Positions 7,674 to 15,341 of a DNA stretch of 33,941 bases are shown in pieces. A program made the translations under genes and the position numbers. The notes beneath the pieces were generated by a model. That model did no database searches. It was not told where the DNA came from and saw nothing but the letters and a program-made list of their open reading frames with translations. The stretch's first letter is position 1. Every line of letters begins with the position of its first letter. The stretch comes from Vulcanimicrobiota bacterium (GTDB lineage Bacteria > Vulcanimicrobiota > Vulcanimicrobiia > Vulcanimicrobiales > Vulcanimicrobiaceae): NCBI GenBank assembly GCA_003164495.1, contig PLTN01000160.1:55169-89109 (forward strand), given 5' to 3'.

Positions 7674-8636
7674 TTACCCGGCGATCATATCCTTCGCATT
7701 GAAGTTCGCCGGGATCGCTTTGTACTTGAACGCCGCGTCGACTAACGGCTGAAGGTTGCGCGGGTCGAGCTTGGCATTGAGGCCGGTCCGCGCCATGTGG
7801 GTGATGACGTCGAGCGGGATCTTCGTGAACGTCGAGAGGGTTTCGGCAGTCTGCGCTTGATGTGAGTCGATGTAGGCGCTGGCCTCGTTGATCGCGCGCG
7901 CAAACTTATCCATCGCCGGACGATTCGCGGCGAAATAGGTGCTGGTAGTGAAGTACCCGGCTTGGATGAAGTAGCTGCCGATCGCATCGAAGGGATGCCC
8001 GATCGACGTCACCTTGCCGGTGGCCAGCGCTTCGCTCAAGTTCGGATTGGTGAACGAGGCCGCGTCGACGCGGCCCTCCACGACCGCCTGGGCGGCGGCG
8101 GAACTCGGGAACTCGATGAACTTCAAGGTTGAAGAGTCACCGCCGTGCTGGTCGACCCATGCTTTGACCGAGACCGCGAACTGATCGTCGAGCGCTTGCA
8201 CGGCGATCGACTTGCCGGTGAGGTCCTTGGCGGTGCGGATCGGCGAGCCGGTCTTCACCAAAATACCGACGGCCGGAAATTTGGACGAATACACCCCGGC
8301 CGCGGCGATCAGGACGATCGGGATCCCCTTCGCATGGGCCGCGATGAGCGAAAACAAACTCGATTTTCCGATGTCGATCGAACCGCCGACGACGGCTGCG
8401 GCAACGGCAGCGCCGCTGTTGCTCGGACGCAGATCGACGTCGAGGCCGTATTTCTGGAAGATGCCGTGTTGCATCGCCCAGACCGTGCCGAGGATGTCTT
8501 CATCCGCGGCCGACGCGACGCGCAGGGGCGTGAGCGCCGCCGGGGTCTGCGCGACGGCAGACGCCGCTTGCAGACCGAACGCGGCACCGAGTGCGATGAA
8601 CCCGCGCCGCGAGTGGTGATTGAGCGCTGCTTTCAT
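7674..8636 (-). CDS. Exported NMT1/SsuA-type ABC substrate-binding protein (SBP3), Tat leader
   Basis: 320 aa from ATG 8636, chosen because the leader follows directly: residues 1-30 include a true twin-arginine motif, H-S-R-R-G-F-I-A-L-G, ending near AVAQ. The mature part reads LTPLRVASAADEDILGTVWAMQHGIF, then VVGGSIDIGKSS, GGDSSTLKFIEFPSSAAAQAVVEGRVDA. It is the only SBP here on the minus strand and stands alone, convergent with the bicupin and divergent from the M24 gene. Of the six SBPs it alone has the canonical SRRxF(I/L) motif, so it should be Tat-exported. The ligand is unknown. Confidence 0.9.
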   Translation of the reverse strand: MKAALNHHSRRGFIALGAAFGLQAASAVAQTPAALTPLRVASAADEDILGTVWAMQHGIFQKYGLDVDLRPSNSGAAVAAAVVGGSIDIGKSSLFSLIAAHAKGIPIVLIAAAGVYSSKFPAVGILVKTGSPIRTAKDLTGKSIAVQALDDQFAVSVKAWVDQHGGDSSTLKFIEFPSSAAAQAVVEGRVDAASFTNPNLSEALATGKVTSIGHPFDAIGSYFIQAGYFTTSTYFAANRPAMDKFARAINEASAYIDSHQAQTAETLSTFTKIPLDVITHMARTGLNAKLDPRNLQPLVDAAFKYKAIPANFNAKDMIAG

Positions 8637-8687
8637 GGGATCGCGGTTCGGTAGGATCGCAGACGGCCCCTCGGCAAGACCAAACGC

Positions 8688-9923
8688 ATGTCGAATGCAA
8701 CCGTCGAAGAAAAGTGGTCTCCCGAGTGGAGCAACGCAGTGTTCAGCCTCGAGGAGCGCGACCGCCGTTGGGCGCTCGTGCGCAAGCTGATGGCGAAGGC
8801 CGGCATCGACGTGATCGTGTGCTTCCCGCTGACGCATCAGCACGGACGCGGCGCGGCCGATTCGCGCTACCTCACGCAACTCGGCGAGAACAGCGATGAA
8901 GTCACCGTCGCGTTTCCGCTCGAGGGCGAAGTGACGGCGTGGCTGTCGCGCGGCGGCGTGTGGCCGTCGTCGAACTGGTTCACCGACATCCGCGCGGCCG
9001 AACGCGGCATGGGCGGCAAAACGATCTCCACGTATCTCAAGGAACGGCCGGCGCTCGCCAAGGGGACGGTTGCGATCGCGGGCTTGACGTCATCGCCGAT
9101 CTCCCACATCCGCAGCTTCGAGGGCGTGGTGAACTGGGGCTCGTACGAAACGCTGCGCAAGAGCGTACCCGATGCCAAGATCGTCAGCGCGACGCCGGTT
9201 CTCGGTGAAGCGCGCTGGCGCAAGAGTCCGGAAGAGATCGCATTCTTGCGCAAGGGCGTCGAAGTTGCGGAGATCGAGCTCAAAGCGCTCTACGGTCACG
9301 CGCGTCCCGGTGTGCCCGAACGCGAACTCTATGCGCACATGATGTTCGCCAACGCGATGGCCGGCGGCAGCTTCCATCCGATGGTCGGCTGGGTCAGCGG
9401 GCCGCGCACCAGACCGTATCATCGGCTCGAACAGCCGTCGTTCCGCAAGCTGCAGCACGGCGACGTCGTGAGCGTCGAGGTCGAGGGGATCTGGGGCGGC
9501 TATCATGCCCAGATCGATCAGAGCATGGCGATCGGTGACGCGCCGCCGGAGATGCTCGACGCGATGAAGTGCGTGTGGGACGCGTTCGACCGGGTCGTTG
9601 CGGCGATGAAGCCGGGCGTCAAGGTGAGCGAGTTGATGGAGCTGGCCGAACGGACGGGCCTCGTGGGCGGCCGCGTTCGCACGGGGTTGGGCATGCACGG
9701 CCGGGGTACCGGCAACGACGGTCCGCTGCTGGTTGCCCGCCGGCCGGAGCCGCCGGAGGTCCGCGACCTCGTGCTCGAGGAGGGCTGCTGCTTCAACGTC
9801 AAGCCGTCGGCCGGGATCGACGACGTCGACGACTACATGCGCTGGGGCGACAGCGTGGTCGTTACGGCCACCGGAGCGGAGCGGCTCGGCACGCGCCCGA
9901 AGGAGCTACCCGTACTGAAATAG
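8688..9923 (+). CDS. M24 (creatinase/aminopeptidase-P fold) protein, metal site incomplete
   Basis: 411 aa from ATG 8688. The N-terminal creatinase domain (about 25-185) is followed by a pita-bread M24 domain (about 190-405). Landmarks are RWRKSPEEIAFLRKGVEVAE, GGSFHPMVGWVSGPRTRPYH, EGIWGGYHAQIDQS, LGMHGRGTGNDGP and CCFNVKPS. The usual five metal ligands are D, D, H, E, E. Here the first is E266, D277 and the GMHG histidine remain, but the IEPG glutamate is K (NVKPS) and the RIED glutamate is G (RWGD). That suggests a metal-free enzyme, as in creatinase, or a non-peptidase. The next gene's Shine-Dalgarno overlaps its stop, so it is co-transcribed with the two small CxxC proteins. Confidence 0.87.
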   Translation: MSNATVEEKWSPEWSNAVFSLEERDRRWALVRKLMAKAGIDVIVCFPLTHQHGRGAADSRYLTQLGENSDEVTVAFPLEGEVTAWLSRGGVWPSSNWFTDIRAAERGMGGKTISTYLKERPALAKGTVAIAGLTSSPISHIRSFEGVVNWGSYETLRKSVPDAKIVSATPVLGEARWRKSPEEIAFLRKGVEVAEIELKALYGHARPGVPERELYAHMMFANAMAGGSFHPMVGWVSGPRTRPYHRLEQPSFRKLQHGDVVSVEVEGIWGGYHAQIDQSMAIGDAPPEMLDAMKCVWDAFDRVVAAMKPGVKVSELMELAERTGLVGGRVRTGLGMHGRGTGNDGPLLVARRPEPPEVRDLVLEEGCCFNVKPSAGIDDVDDYMRWGDSVVVTATGAERLGTRPKELPVLK

Positions 9924-9927
9924 GAGG
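9922..9927 (+). promoter_or_regulatory. Consensus Shine-Dalgarno for the gene at 9935
   Basis: A perfect AGGAGG overlaps the TAG stop of the M24 gene and sits 7 nt before ATG 9935. It fixes that start and implies strong translation right after M24 termination. Confidence 0.8.
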
Positions 9928-9934
9928 CTGAGCC

Positions 9935-10570
9935 ATGTTTGCTACCGTCGGTATCGATCAGCCCATCGAAAAGATCATGGACGACTGGGACTATCTCGAT
10001 GAGAAGATCGTCAAGAAGTTCACGACCTGGCAAGAGACCGGGCAGAACATCATCGGGATTCGTCGCCGCACGATCACGCTCAAAGAGATCGTCGATCCGA
10101 AAAAAGGCACGTTCAACTCGGTCACGATGACGCCCGACGGCCTGCTCTCCAAGCAGCACAAGGCGATGAAGATTCACATCACGCCCGGCGGCGTGCCGCA
10201 TCGCGTCGAACACAGTTTAGGGTTCTGGCACATCAACGACATGGACGAACTTTATCTGCCGATCCCGGCGCGTCCGGGCGAAGAGTTCGGGCACTTCGTC
10301 GTGCTGATGCAGACGCCGACGGGCGACGATCGCGAGAGCTACGCGCAGTACTGTCAGAAGTGCCTGACGATGCTCTACGAATATCCGTATCTGTCGGGGC
10401 GTTTCGGCCTCGCCGGCATTTGGCGTGCCGAAGAAGAAGCCGTGCGTTCGTACAACGCGGATCCCAAACACCGGCACTGCCCCGAATGCGGCCACGTCAA
10501 CCCGCTCGGGTACTGTTGGAACGTCGCGAAGGATTCGCCCGAACAAGCGGAGGCGCGTCTGCTCTGGTGA
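9935..10570 (+). CDS. Small protein with two CxxC pairs, 3-hydroxyanthranilate-dioxygenase-like (A)
   Basis: 211 aa. A possible single cupin-like core at about residues 75-125 (MKIHITPGGVPHRVEH, then GFWHINDMDELYLPI) is followed by C140-x2-C143 and C182-x2-C185 (CPECGHVNP). The paired CxxC tail resembles the rubredoxin-like iron site at the end of bacterial 3-hydroxyanthranilate 3,4-dioxygenase, which also ends in a CP.CG.VHP motif. The catalytic H..E..H pattern of that enzyme is not clearly matched, so the activity is open. The GTG of the next gene overlaps its stop by 4 nt. The neighbour is a shorter paralogue with the same two CxxC pairs, suggesting a heteromer or a tandem duplication. Confidence 0.8.
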   Translation: MFATVGIDQPIEKIMDDWDYLDEKIVKKFTTWQETGQNIIGIRRRTITLKEIVDPKKGTFNSVTMTPDGLLSKQHKAMKIHITPGGVPHRVEHSLGFWHINDMDELYLPIPARPGEEFGHFVVLMQTPTGDDRESYAQYCQKCLTMLYEYPYLSGRFGLAGIWRAEEEAVRSYNADPKHRHCPECGHVNPLGYCWNVAKDSPEQAEARLLW

Positions 10571-11139
10571 CGACGCCGTATACGCCCGCCTACGATATCT
10601 ATCTCGGCGAAGGTGACGGCAGTTGGCAAGAAGCGAGTAATTACCAGATCTGGACGCGTAAGGACGCGCCCGGCGATCCGCCGCTCAGCGTGCTCGAGCG
10701 GCGCGACGGCAGCGTTCTGCGCGTGCCCGAGCGATCGCGCGTCATGCACCGCATCCCCGGCGGAACGCCGTACCACATCGAACATCTCTTCGGCTTTTGG
10801 CGCACCACCGCGGCCGATACGATCTTCATCCGCGCCGAGATGGAAGACGGCGTGTATTACACGCTCGTGATCGCAACGACCGGAAAGACGGCGAGCACGC
10901 TCGGCACCGAAACCGTCGCCTGGTATTGCCCCAAGTGCAACGCGGAACTGCTGAGCGACGCCTTTGCCGCGGGTCGCTTCGGGCTGCGCGCATTCTGGGA
11001 GCACGCCCTCGCACAGGCTCGCGCGTTCAACGCCTCCGCGCGCACGTGCGCGAGCTGCGGCAACGTGCATCCGTATGCGTACGGTTTCGACGGCCGGCTC
11101 GACGACGACCACGAGCGCGAAGGCCGCGCAGCATGGTGA
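10567..11139 (+). CDS. Small protein with two CxxC pairs, 3-hydroxyanthranilate-dioxygenase-like (B)
   Basis: 190 aa from GTG 10567, which overlaps the previous stop as GTGA. It is a paralogue of the preceding protein: RIPGGTPYHIEHLFGFW matches that protein's TPGGVPHRVEHSLGFW. The metal pairs are C121-x2-C124 (WYCPKC) and C161-x2-C164 (CASCGNVHP). The segment after GFW differs: the H and DE residues of copy A (WHINDMDEL) are replaced by RTTAADTIF. If those residues bind metal in A, then B has lost that site and may be structural. It is the last gene of this run; the 77 nt to the convergent urocanase-like gene show no clear terminator. Confidence 0.78.
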   Translation: MTTPYTPAYDIYLGEGDGSWQEASNYQIWTRKDAPGDPPLSVLERRDGSVLRVPERSRVMHRIPGGTPYHIEHLFGFWRTTAADTIFIRAEMEDGVYYTLVIATTGKTASTLGTETVAWYCPKCNAELLSDAFAAGRFGLRAFWEHALAQARAFNASARTCASCGNVHPYAYGFDGRLDDDHEREGRAAW

Positions 11140-11216
11140 GATGCTCATTCCGAGCGCGGCGTCCCGCCACACTAGGAACGTAACGCCGCTACTTTCGCGA
11201 CGCTGCTACTTCGTTG

Positions 11217-12833
11217 CTAGAGCGGGATGTGGCGGATGGCGGAGCGGCGGGCTTCGTCTAGGGCGTCGGGGTAGCCGGCGTCGGCGTAACGCATGATGCC
11301 GAGCGACGTGTCGTTGGTCATCGAGAGCGTGAGCCGCTGGCGGGCCGTTTCGGTGCCGTCGGCCACGACCGTGACGCCGGCGCTCGTCATGTAGCCGCTG
11401 TAGCCGCCGCCGCCGGAATGAATGGCGACCAGATCGGCCATCGACGAGCAGTGCATCATCGCGTTGAGCAGCGGCCAGTCGGAAATCGCGTCGCTGCCGT
11501 CCTTGAGATTTTCGGTCATGATGTTCGGGTGCGTCATCGCGCCCGCATCGAGGTGATCGCGCGTGAACGCGACGGGCGCCGCGAGTTTGCCGTCGCGCAC
11601 CATCTCGTTGACGGCGACCGCGAGCGCCGTGCGGTCGCCGTGACCGAGCCACGCGATCCGCGCGGGTAATCCCTGGAACGGCACGTGCTCCCGCGCCAGC
11701 GCGATCCAGTTCGTCACGATCCGGTTGTCCGGGAAACGTTCGAGCACGAAGTCGTCGATCTTGCGAATGTCTTCGGGATCGTTGGAGAGCGCGACCCAGC
11801 GAAAGGGGCCGATGCCGCGGCAGAAGAGCGGCCGCAGAAACGCTTCGGTGAAGATCTGGATCTCGAAGGCACGTTCGACGCCGGCCTTCTTCGCTTGCGT
11901 GCGGATCAAGTTGCCGTTGTCGAAGACGACCGAGCCGCGGTCCATGAATCCGAGCATCGCGGTGACGTGTTTGCCGATCGACGCGAGCCCGTCGCGCATC
12001 AGCTTCGCGGGGTCGTCTTCGCGCAGGCGGCGCACGTCGGCCAGCGAGTAGCCCGACGGGATGTAGCCGTAGATGAGATCGTGCGCGGATGTCTGATCCG
12101 ATACGACGTCGGGGATGATGCCGCGGCGCAGAATCTCGGGATAGACGTCGGCGGCGTTGCCTTCGAGGCCGACGGAGCACGGTTCTTTGCGCGCCTGCGC
12201 ATCGCGAATGCGCGCCAGCGCGTCGTCGAGCGACGCAGCCCGATGCTGCAGGTAGCGATCCTCGATGCGCCGTTCGATGCGCGCGGGATCGGCCTCGATC
12301 ACGAGGATCGCGGCGCCCGCCAGGCGACCGGCGAGCGGTTGCGCACCGCCCATGCCGCCGAGTCCGGCCGTCAGCACGAATCTTCCGCGCAGGTCGTTAT
12401 CGAAGTGGCGCTCGGCGATGCGTGAGAAGATCTCGTAGGTTCCCTGGATCACGCCCTGCGAGCCGATATACTGCCAGTCGCCGGCGGTCAAGCCGCCCCA
12501 GCAGATCAGGCCCTTTTTCTCCAACGCGTAGAAGTTCTCAGCGGTCGCCCATTGGCCGACGACGTTGCAATTGGCCATGATCACGACCGGCGCGTGGACA
12601 TGCGTGCGAATCACGCCGATCGGTTTGCCGGATTGCACGATCATCGTCTCGCCGTCTTCGAGTTCCATCAACGTGCGCACGATCGCATCGTGCGCCGGCC
12701 AGTTACGCGCCGCTTTGCCGAAGGCGGCGTACACGACGAGGTCCTTCGGGTTCTCCCCGACGGCCAGCACGTTCTCGAGCATCCGCAGCAGCGCTTCTTG
12801 ACGCCACCCCTTGCAGCGGAGTCCCGCGCTCAT
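11217..12833 (-). CDS. hutU: Urocanate hydratase family protein, divergent active site
   Basis: 538 aa, near the 550-aa family length. Urocanase adds water to urocanate using tightly bound NAD+. Conserved here are GKAARNW, VQSGKPIGV, YIGSQGVIQGTYE, the NAD loop GLGGMGGAQP, GYIPSGY, GPFRWVALS, RDHLD and DGSDAISDWPLLNA. Altered against the consensus I recall are ARICW to ARIAW (A394), where the family's reactive cysteine sits; HHGGGVGMGYSQH to HSGGGGYSGYMTS; SPNRETE to HPNIMTE; MRHADAGY to MRYADAGY; and MYGQMTAGSW to CWGGLTAGDW. So it probably hydrates a relative of urocanate. No HutH, HutI or HutG is present. Its ATG overlaps the DUF917 stop by 4 nt; it is the last gene of a four-gene operon. 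Confidence 0.9.
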   Translation of the reverse strand: MSAGLRCKGWRQEALLRMLENVLAVGENPKDLVVYAAFGKAARNWPAHDAIVRTLMELEDGETMIVQSGKPIGVIRTHVHAPVVIMANCNVVGQWATAENFYALEKKGLICWGGLTAGDWQYIGSQGVIQGTYEIFSRIAERHFDNDLRGRFVLTAGLGGMGGAQPLAGRLAGAAILVIEADPARIERRIEDRYLQHRAASLDDALARIRDAQARKEPCSVGLEGNAADVYPEILRRGIIPDVVSDQTSAHDLIYGYIPSGYSLADVRRLREDDPAKLMRDGLASIGKHVTAMLGFMDRGSVVFDNGNLIRTQAKKAGVERAFEIQIFTEAFLRPLFCRGIGPFRWVALSNDPEDIRKIDDFVLERFPDNRIVTNWIALAREHVPFQGLPARIAWLGHGDRTALAVAVNEMVRDGKLAAPVAFTRDHLDAGAMTHPNIMTENLKDGSDAISDWPLLNAMMHCSSMADLVAIHSGGGGYSGYMTSAGVTVVADGTETARQRLTLSMTNDTSLGIMRYADAGYPDALDEARRSAIRHIPL

Positions 12834-13921
12834 AGCGGCTGCAACGCGTAGCCGGCGATGTCGATCCCGAGCGCTTTCTCGACGACGGGATAGACCGATG
12901 GATCGAACACGCTGGCCGAGAGCGGAATGCGGGCTTTCGGCACGTGGAAGATCGAGAGCACGTCGCCTTCGCGCACGTGGCCGGCGCTGACCGGCCGTCC
13001 GTCGCCGTCGAGCGTGGTGATGACGTCGGGATAGGTTGCGCGCCGGTTGTCGCCCTCAACGACGGCCATGTACTCGTTCATCACGTGAATCACGAATTTC
13101 TTCGTACCGTCGGATACGGTGATCGTGCCGATATCGAACGCTTCGTTCGTGTAGACGAGCGTTTTCGCCGTGACCGTGCCGCGAACGAGAACGTCGCCCT
13201 TGCACGTATCGCAGATCGCCTTGATGACGGCTGCGCCGCCGGCCGGTTCGGCGCCCGCGATCGCTTCGCCGAGCTCGAGCGCGAGCGAGATGCCGCCGAG
13301 CGCGGCCTTCTCGCGCACGACGCTCGCGCGCATCGGGTTACGGGCGCTCGCGATGAAACCGCCGGCTTGATCGGCGGCGCGCCGCAGCACGGGCGATACA
13401 GCGGCCGTCGCACCGCGCACGACGAGTTCCATGTAGGCGTTCTTCGCGCGGTTGCCGCCGGCCGCGCTTTGGATCGTCGCTTCGGGTGAGTTCGCCATGC
13501 CGAGCGAACCCATGTCGCCGGTCGGGTGCGCGCGCAGATCGCCGACGGCATCGATGACTTTCGTTCCCAGGAGCGCCGACGGAAGCCAGCCGTTCAACGT
13601 GCTCGACATCCCGTTCTGTCCGATGATCAAACCGTAGATCGGTTCGCCCAGCGCTTCTTGCAGCAGTTCGACCGCGCGCACGTAGTCGACGCCCAGCATC
13701 TGCCAATCGGTGAGGCCGCCGGGAGCGCCGATCGCGGCGCTCGTGGCGATCCACGCATCGTCGGGCACGTCGGCGATGTCGACGAGTTCGGGCCGTCCGA
13801 CGGTGACCGCGGTCGTGCCGAGTTCGCGGCCGTGATCGGCCCAGCCGCCACCGCCGCAGGCGAACACCGAGCCGCCTTTGACGGCGAACTCTACGTCGCG
13901 GCTGGTGAGTATGCGGCCCAT
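12830..13921 (-). CDS. DUF917 family protein
   Basis: 363 aa, normal for DUF917. It starts GRILTSRDVEFAVKGGSVFACGGGG, with the family's Gly-rich N-terminal motif, and continues with GLTDWQMLGVDYV, ARNPMRASVVREKAALGGI and CDTCKGDVLVRGTV. DUF917 members often sit beside hydantoin- and heterocycle-hydrolysing enzymes and hydantoinase-type genes. I connect the family with removal of sulfur or nitrogen groups from imidazolidine rings, but not with certainty. ATG 13921 lies inside the end of the amidohydrolase gene (31-nt overlap), and its stop overlaps the urocanase start (ATGA). It is therefore tightly coupled to both and probably acts on an intermediate between them. Confidence 0.88.
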   Translation of the reverse strand: MGRILTSRDVEFAVKGGSVFACGGGGWADHGRELGTTAVTVGRPELVDIADVPDDAWIATSAAIGAPGGLTDWQMLGVDYVRAVELLQEALGEPIYGLIIGQNGMSSTLNGWLPSALLGTKVIDAVGDLRAHPTGDMGSLGMANSPEATIQSAAGGNRAKNAYMELVVRGATAAVSPVLRRAADQAGGFIASARNPMRASVVREKAALGGISLALELGEAIAGAEPAGGAAVIKAICDTCKGDVLVRGTVTAKTLVYTNEAFDIGTITVSDGTKKFVIHVMNEYMAVVEGDNRRATYPDVITTLDGDGRPVSAGHVREGDVLSIFHVPKARIPLSASVFDPSVYPVVEKALGIDIAGYALQPL

Positions 13922-15339
13922 GTCTTCCCCTTGCTATGATCCGGCCGGAGGAACGTTCCGAAGCCGGGCTCGACCAGAATCTTACCGTGATCGAAGACGC
14001 GCGTTCCGCGCACGACGGTCGTGACCACCTTGCCGCGCAACTTGCGGCCCTGGTAGACCTTCATGATTTCACGGGCTTTGCTGAAGGCATCCTTCAACTC
14101 GAACGTCCACGCTTCGTCGAGGTTGACGATTGCGAAGTCGGCGTCGCAGCCTTCCTCGATCCGGCCCTTCTGCGGCAGCGCGAAGAGCTCCGATGCGCGC
14201 GTGGCGGTGAGCCGCGCGATGTCGGAGAGCGAGAGCAGGCCGTCGTGATAGGCGGTCAGCATCAGCGGAAACTGCACTTCGAGTCCCGGAAAGCCGGAGG
14301 GTGCGCGGAAGATGTTGTCCGTGCCGCGTTCCTTTTCTTCGACGCTATACGGCGCGTGATCGCTGCCGATTACGTCGATCGTACCGTCTTGCACGTACTT
14401 CCAGAAGGCGTCGCGGTCGGCATTGCTGCGCAACACGGGATTGCACTTCGCATAGGGGCCGAAGATGCGCAGCTCGTCCTCGCTGAGGAACAGGTAGTGC
14501 GGGCACGTTTCGCCGGTCGCGCGCACCCCGCGGGCTTTCGCTTCCTTGACGAGTTGCGCGGCCATCGGGCTCGACATGTGCACGACCTGGACGTGCCCTT
14601 TGGTCTCGGCGGCGATGGCGAGCATCGTCGCGACGGAGACGTCTTCGACCACCGTCGGGCGCATCTCGGCGTGCGCCATCGGGTCGGTACGGCCGCTCTC
14701 CACGAGCTTGTGCTCGAGCGCGTGCAGCATCGCGTTGTTTTCGCAGTGGAACGTGTGCGGAACGCCGGTCTTCGCGACCTCGAACATCAAATCGCGCAGG
14801 CGGCCTTCATCGATGCAGAACAAGCCCACGAACTCGTGCTCGCGCCCCGGCATCGGGGCATGGAGGAACGTCTTGAATGCGATCGCGCCTTCGGCGACCA
14901 TCGGCGCGATCTCATCGAGATTATCGTGGCCGGCCGCGCCGTAGAGCGCGTAGTCGACGATGGTCTTCGGTCCGACGATCGCGCGCCGGGCGCGGAAAAC
15001 TTCGGCCGAGTTGACCGTCGGCGTGGAGATCGGCATCTCGAGGATCGTGGTGATGCCGCCGGCGGCAGCGGCGCGCGTGCCGGTGGTGAAATCCTCGCGC
15101 TCGGTGTGCCCGGGATCGCGCAGATGGACGTGGGTGTCGACGAGTCCGGGAAAGACGTGCATCCCGGTAGCATCGATCACGTCGAGCGCGGGCGGACGTT
15201 CGTCCGGCGCGAGTAGACCGGCGATTTTTCCGGCGCGGACCGCGATCGTCGCCGCGAACGTGCGCTCGGCGGTGACGAGCGTGCCGCCAACCACGATCGC
15301 GTCGTAAGGTACAAAGCCCAAGGGTTCCCTCTTATTCAC
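13891..15339 (-). CDS. Cyclic amidohydrolase, dihydroorotase/allantoinase/hydantoinase type
   Basis: 482 aa from GTG 15339, 2 nt after the M20 stop. It is a TIM-barrel amidohydrolase with a full binuclear metal set: H70-V-H72 (GLVDTHVHLRDPG), the likely carboxylated lysine in GAIAFKTFLH, histidines in PHTFHCEN and VVHMSS, and the aspartate in IGSDHAPYS. DPGHTEREDFTTGTRAAAAGGIT is intermediate between allantoinase and dihydroorotase patterns. It opens a cyclic imide or ureide in the cytoplasm. With a carbamoylase-type M20 gene directly upstream, hydantoin or allantoin-like ring opening followed by N-carbamoyl removal is the natural reading. No pyr or purine genes surround it. Confidence 0.92.
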   Translation of the reverse strand: MNKREPLGFVPYDAIVVGGTLVTAERTFAATIAVRAGKIAGLLAPDERPPALDVIDATGMHVFPGLVDTHVHLRDPGHTEREDFTTGTRAAAAGGITTILEMPISTPTVNSAEVFRARRAIVGPKTIVDYALYGAAGHDNLDEIAPMVAEGAIAFKTFLHAPMPGREHEFVGLFCIDEGRLRDLMFEVAKTGVPHTFHCENNAMLHALEHKLVESGRTDPMAHAEMRPTVVEDVSVATMLAIAAETKGHVQVVHMSSPMAAQLVKEAKARGVRATGETCPHYLFLSEDELRIFGPYAKCNPVLRSNADRDAFWKYVQDGTIDVIGSDHAPYSVEEKERGTDNIFRAPSGFPGLEVQFPLMLTAYHDGLLSLSDIARLTATRASELFALPQKGRIEEGCDADFAIVNLDEAWTFELKDAFSKAREIMKVYQGRKLRGKVVTTVVRGTRVFDHGKILVEPGFGTFLRPDHSKGKTWAAYSPAAT

Positions 15340-15341
15340 TC

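Noticed and set aside
8638..8660. Direct repeat GGATCGC, spaced 16 bp, between divergent SBP3 and M24 genes
   Set aside because: Seven bases with GATCGC, a very common word in this sequence; likely chance.
11140..11216. Terminator between the convergent CxxC and urocanase-like genes
   Set aside because: Short GC-rich pairings occur, but none has a stable stem with a U-tract.
11217..12833. A histidine-utilisation (hut) operon
   Set aside because: No HutH, HutI, HutG or HutC accompanies the urocanase, and its pocket residues are altered.
13891..15339. Housekeeping dihydroorotase (PyrC)
   Set aside because: No pyrimidine genes are nearby; the gene is coupled to a carbamoylase-type amidase and DUF917, favouring a catabolic cyclic amidohydrolase.
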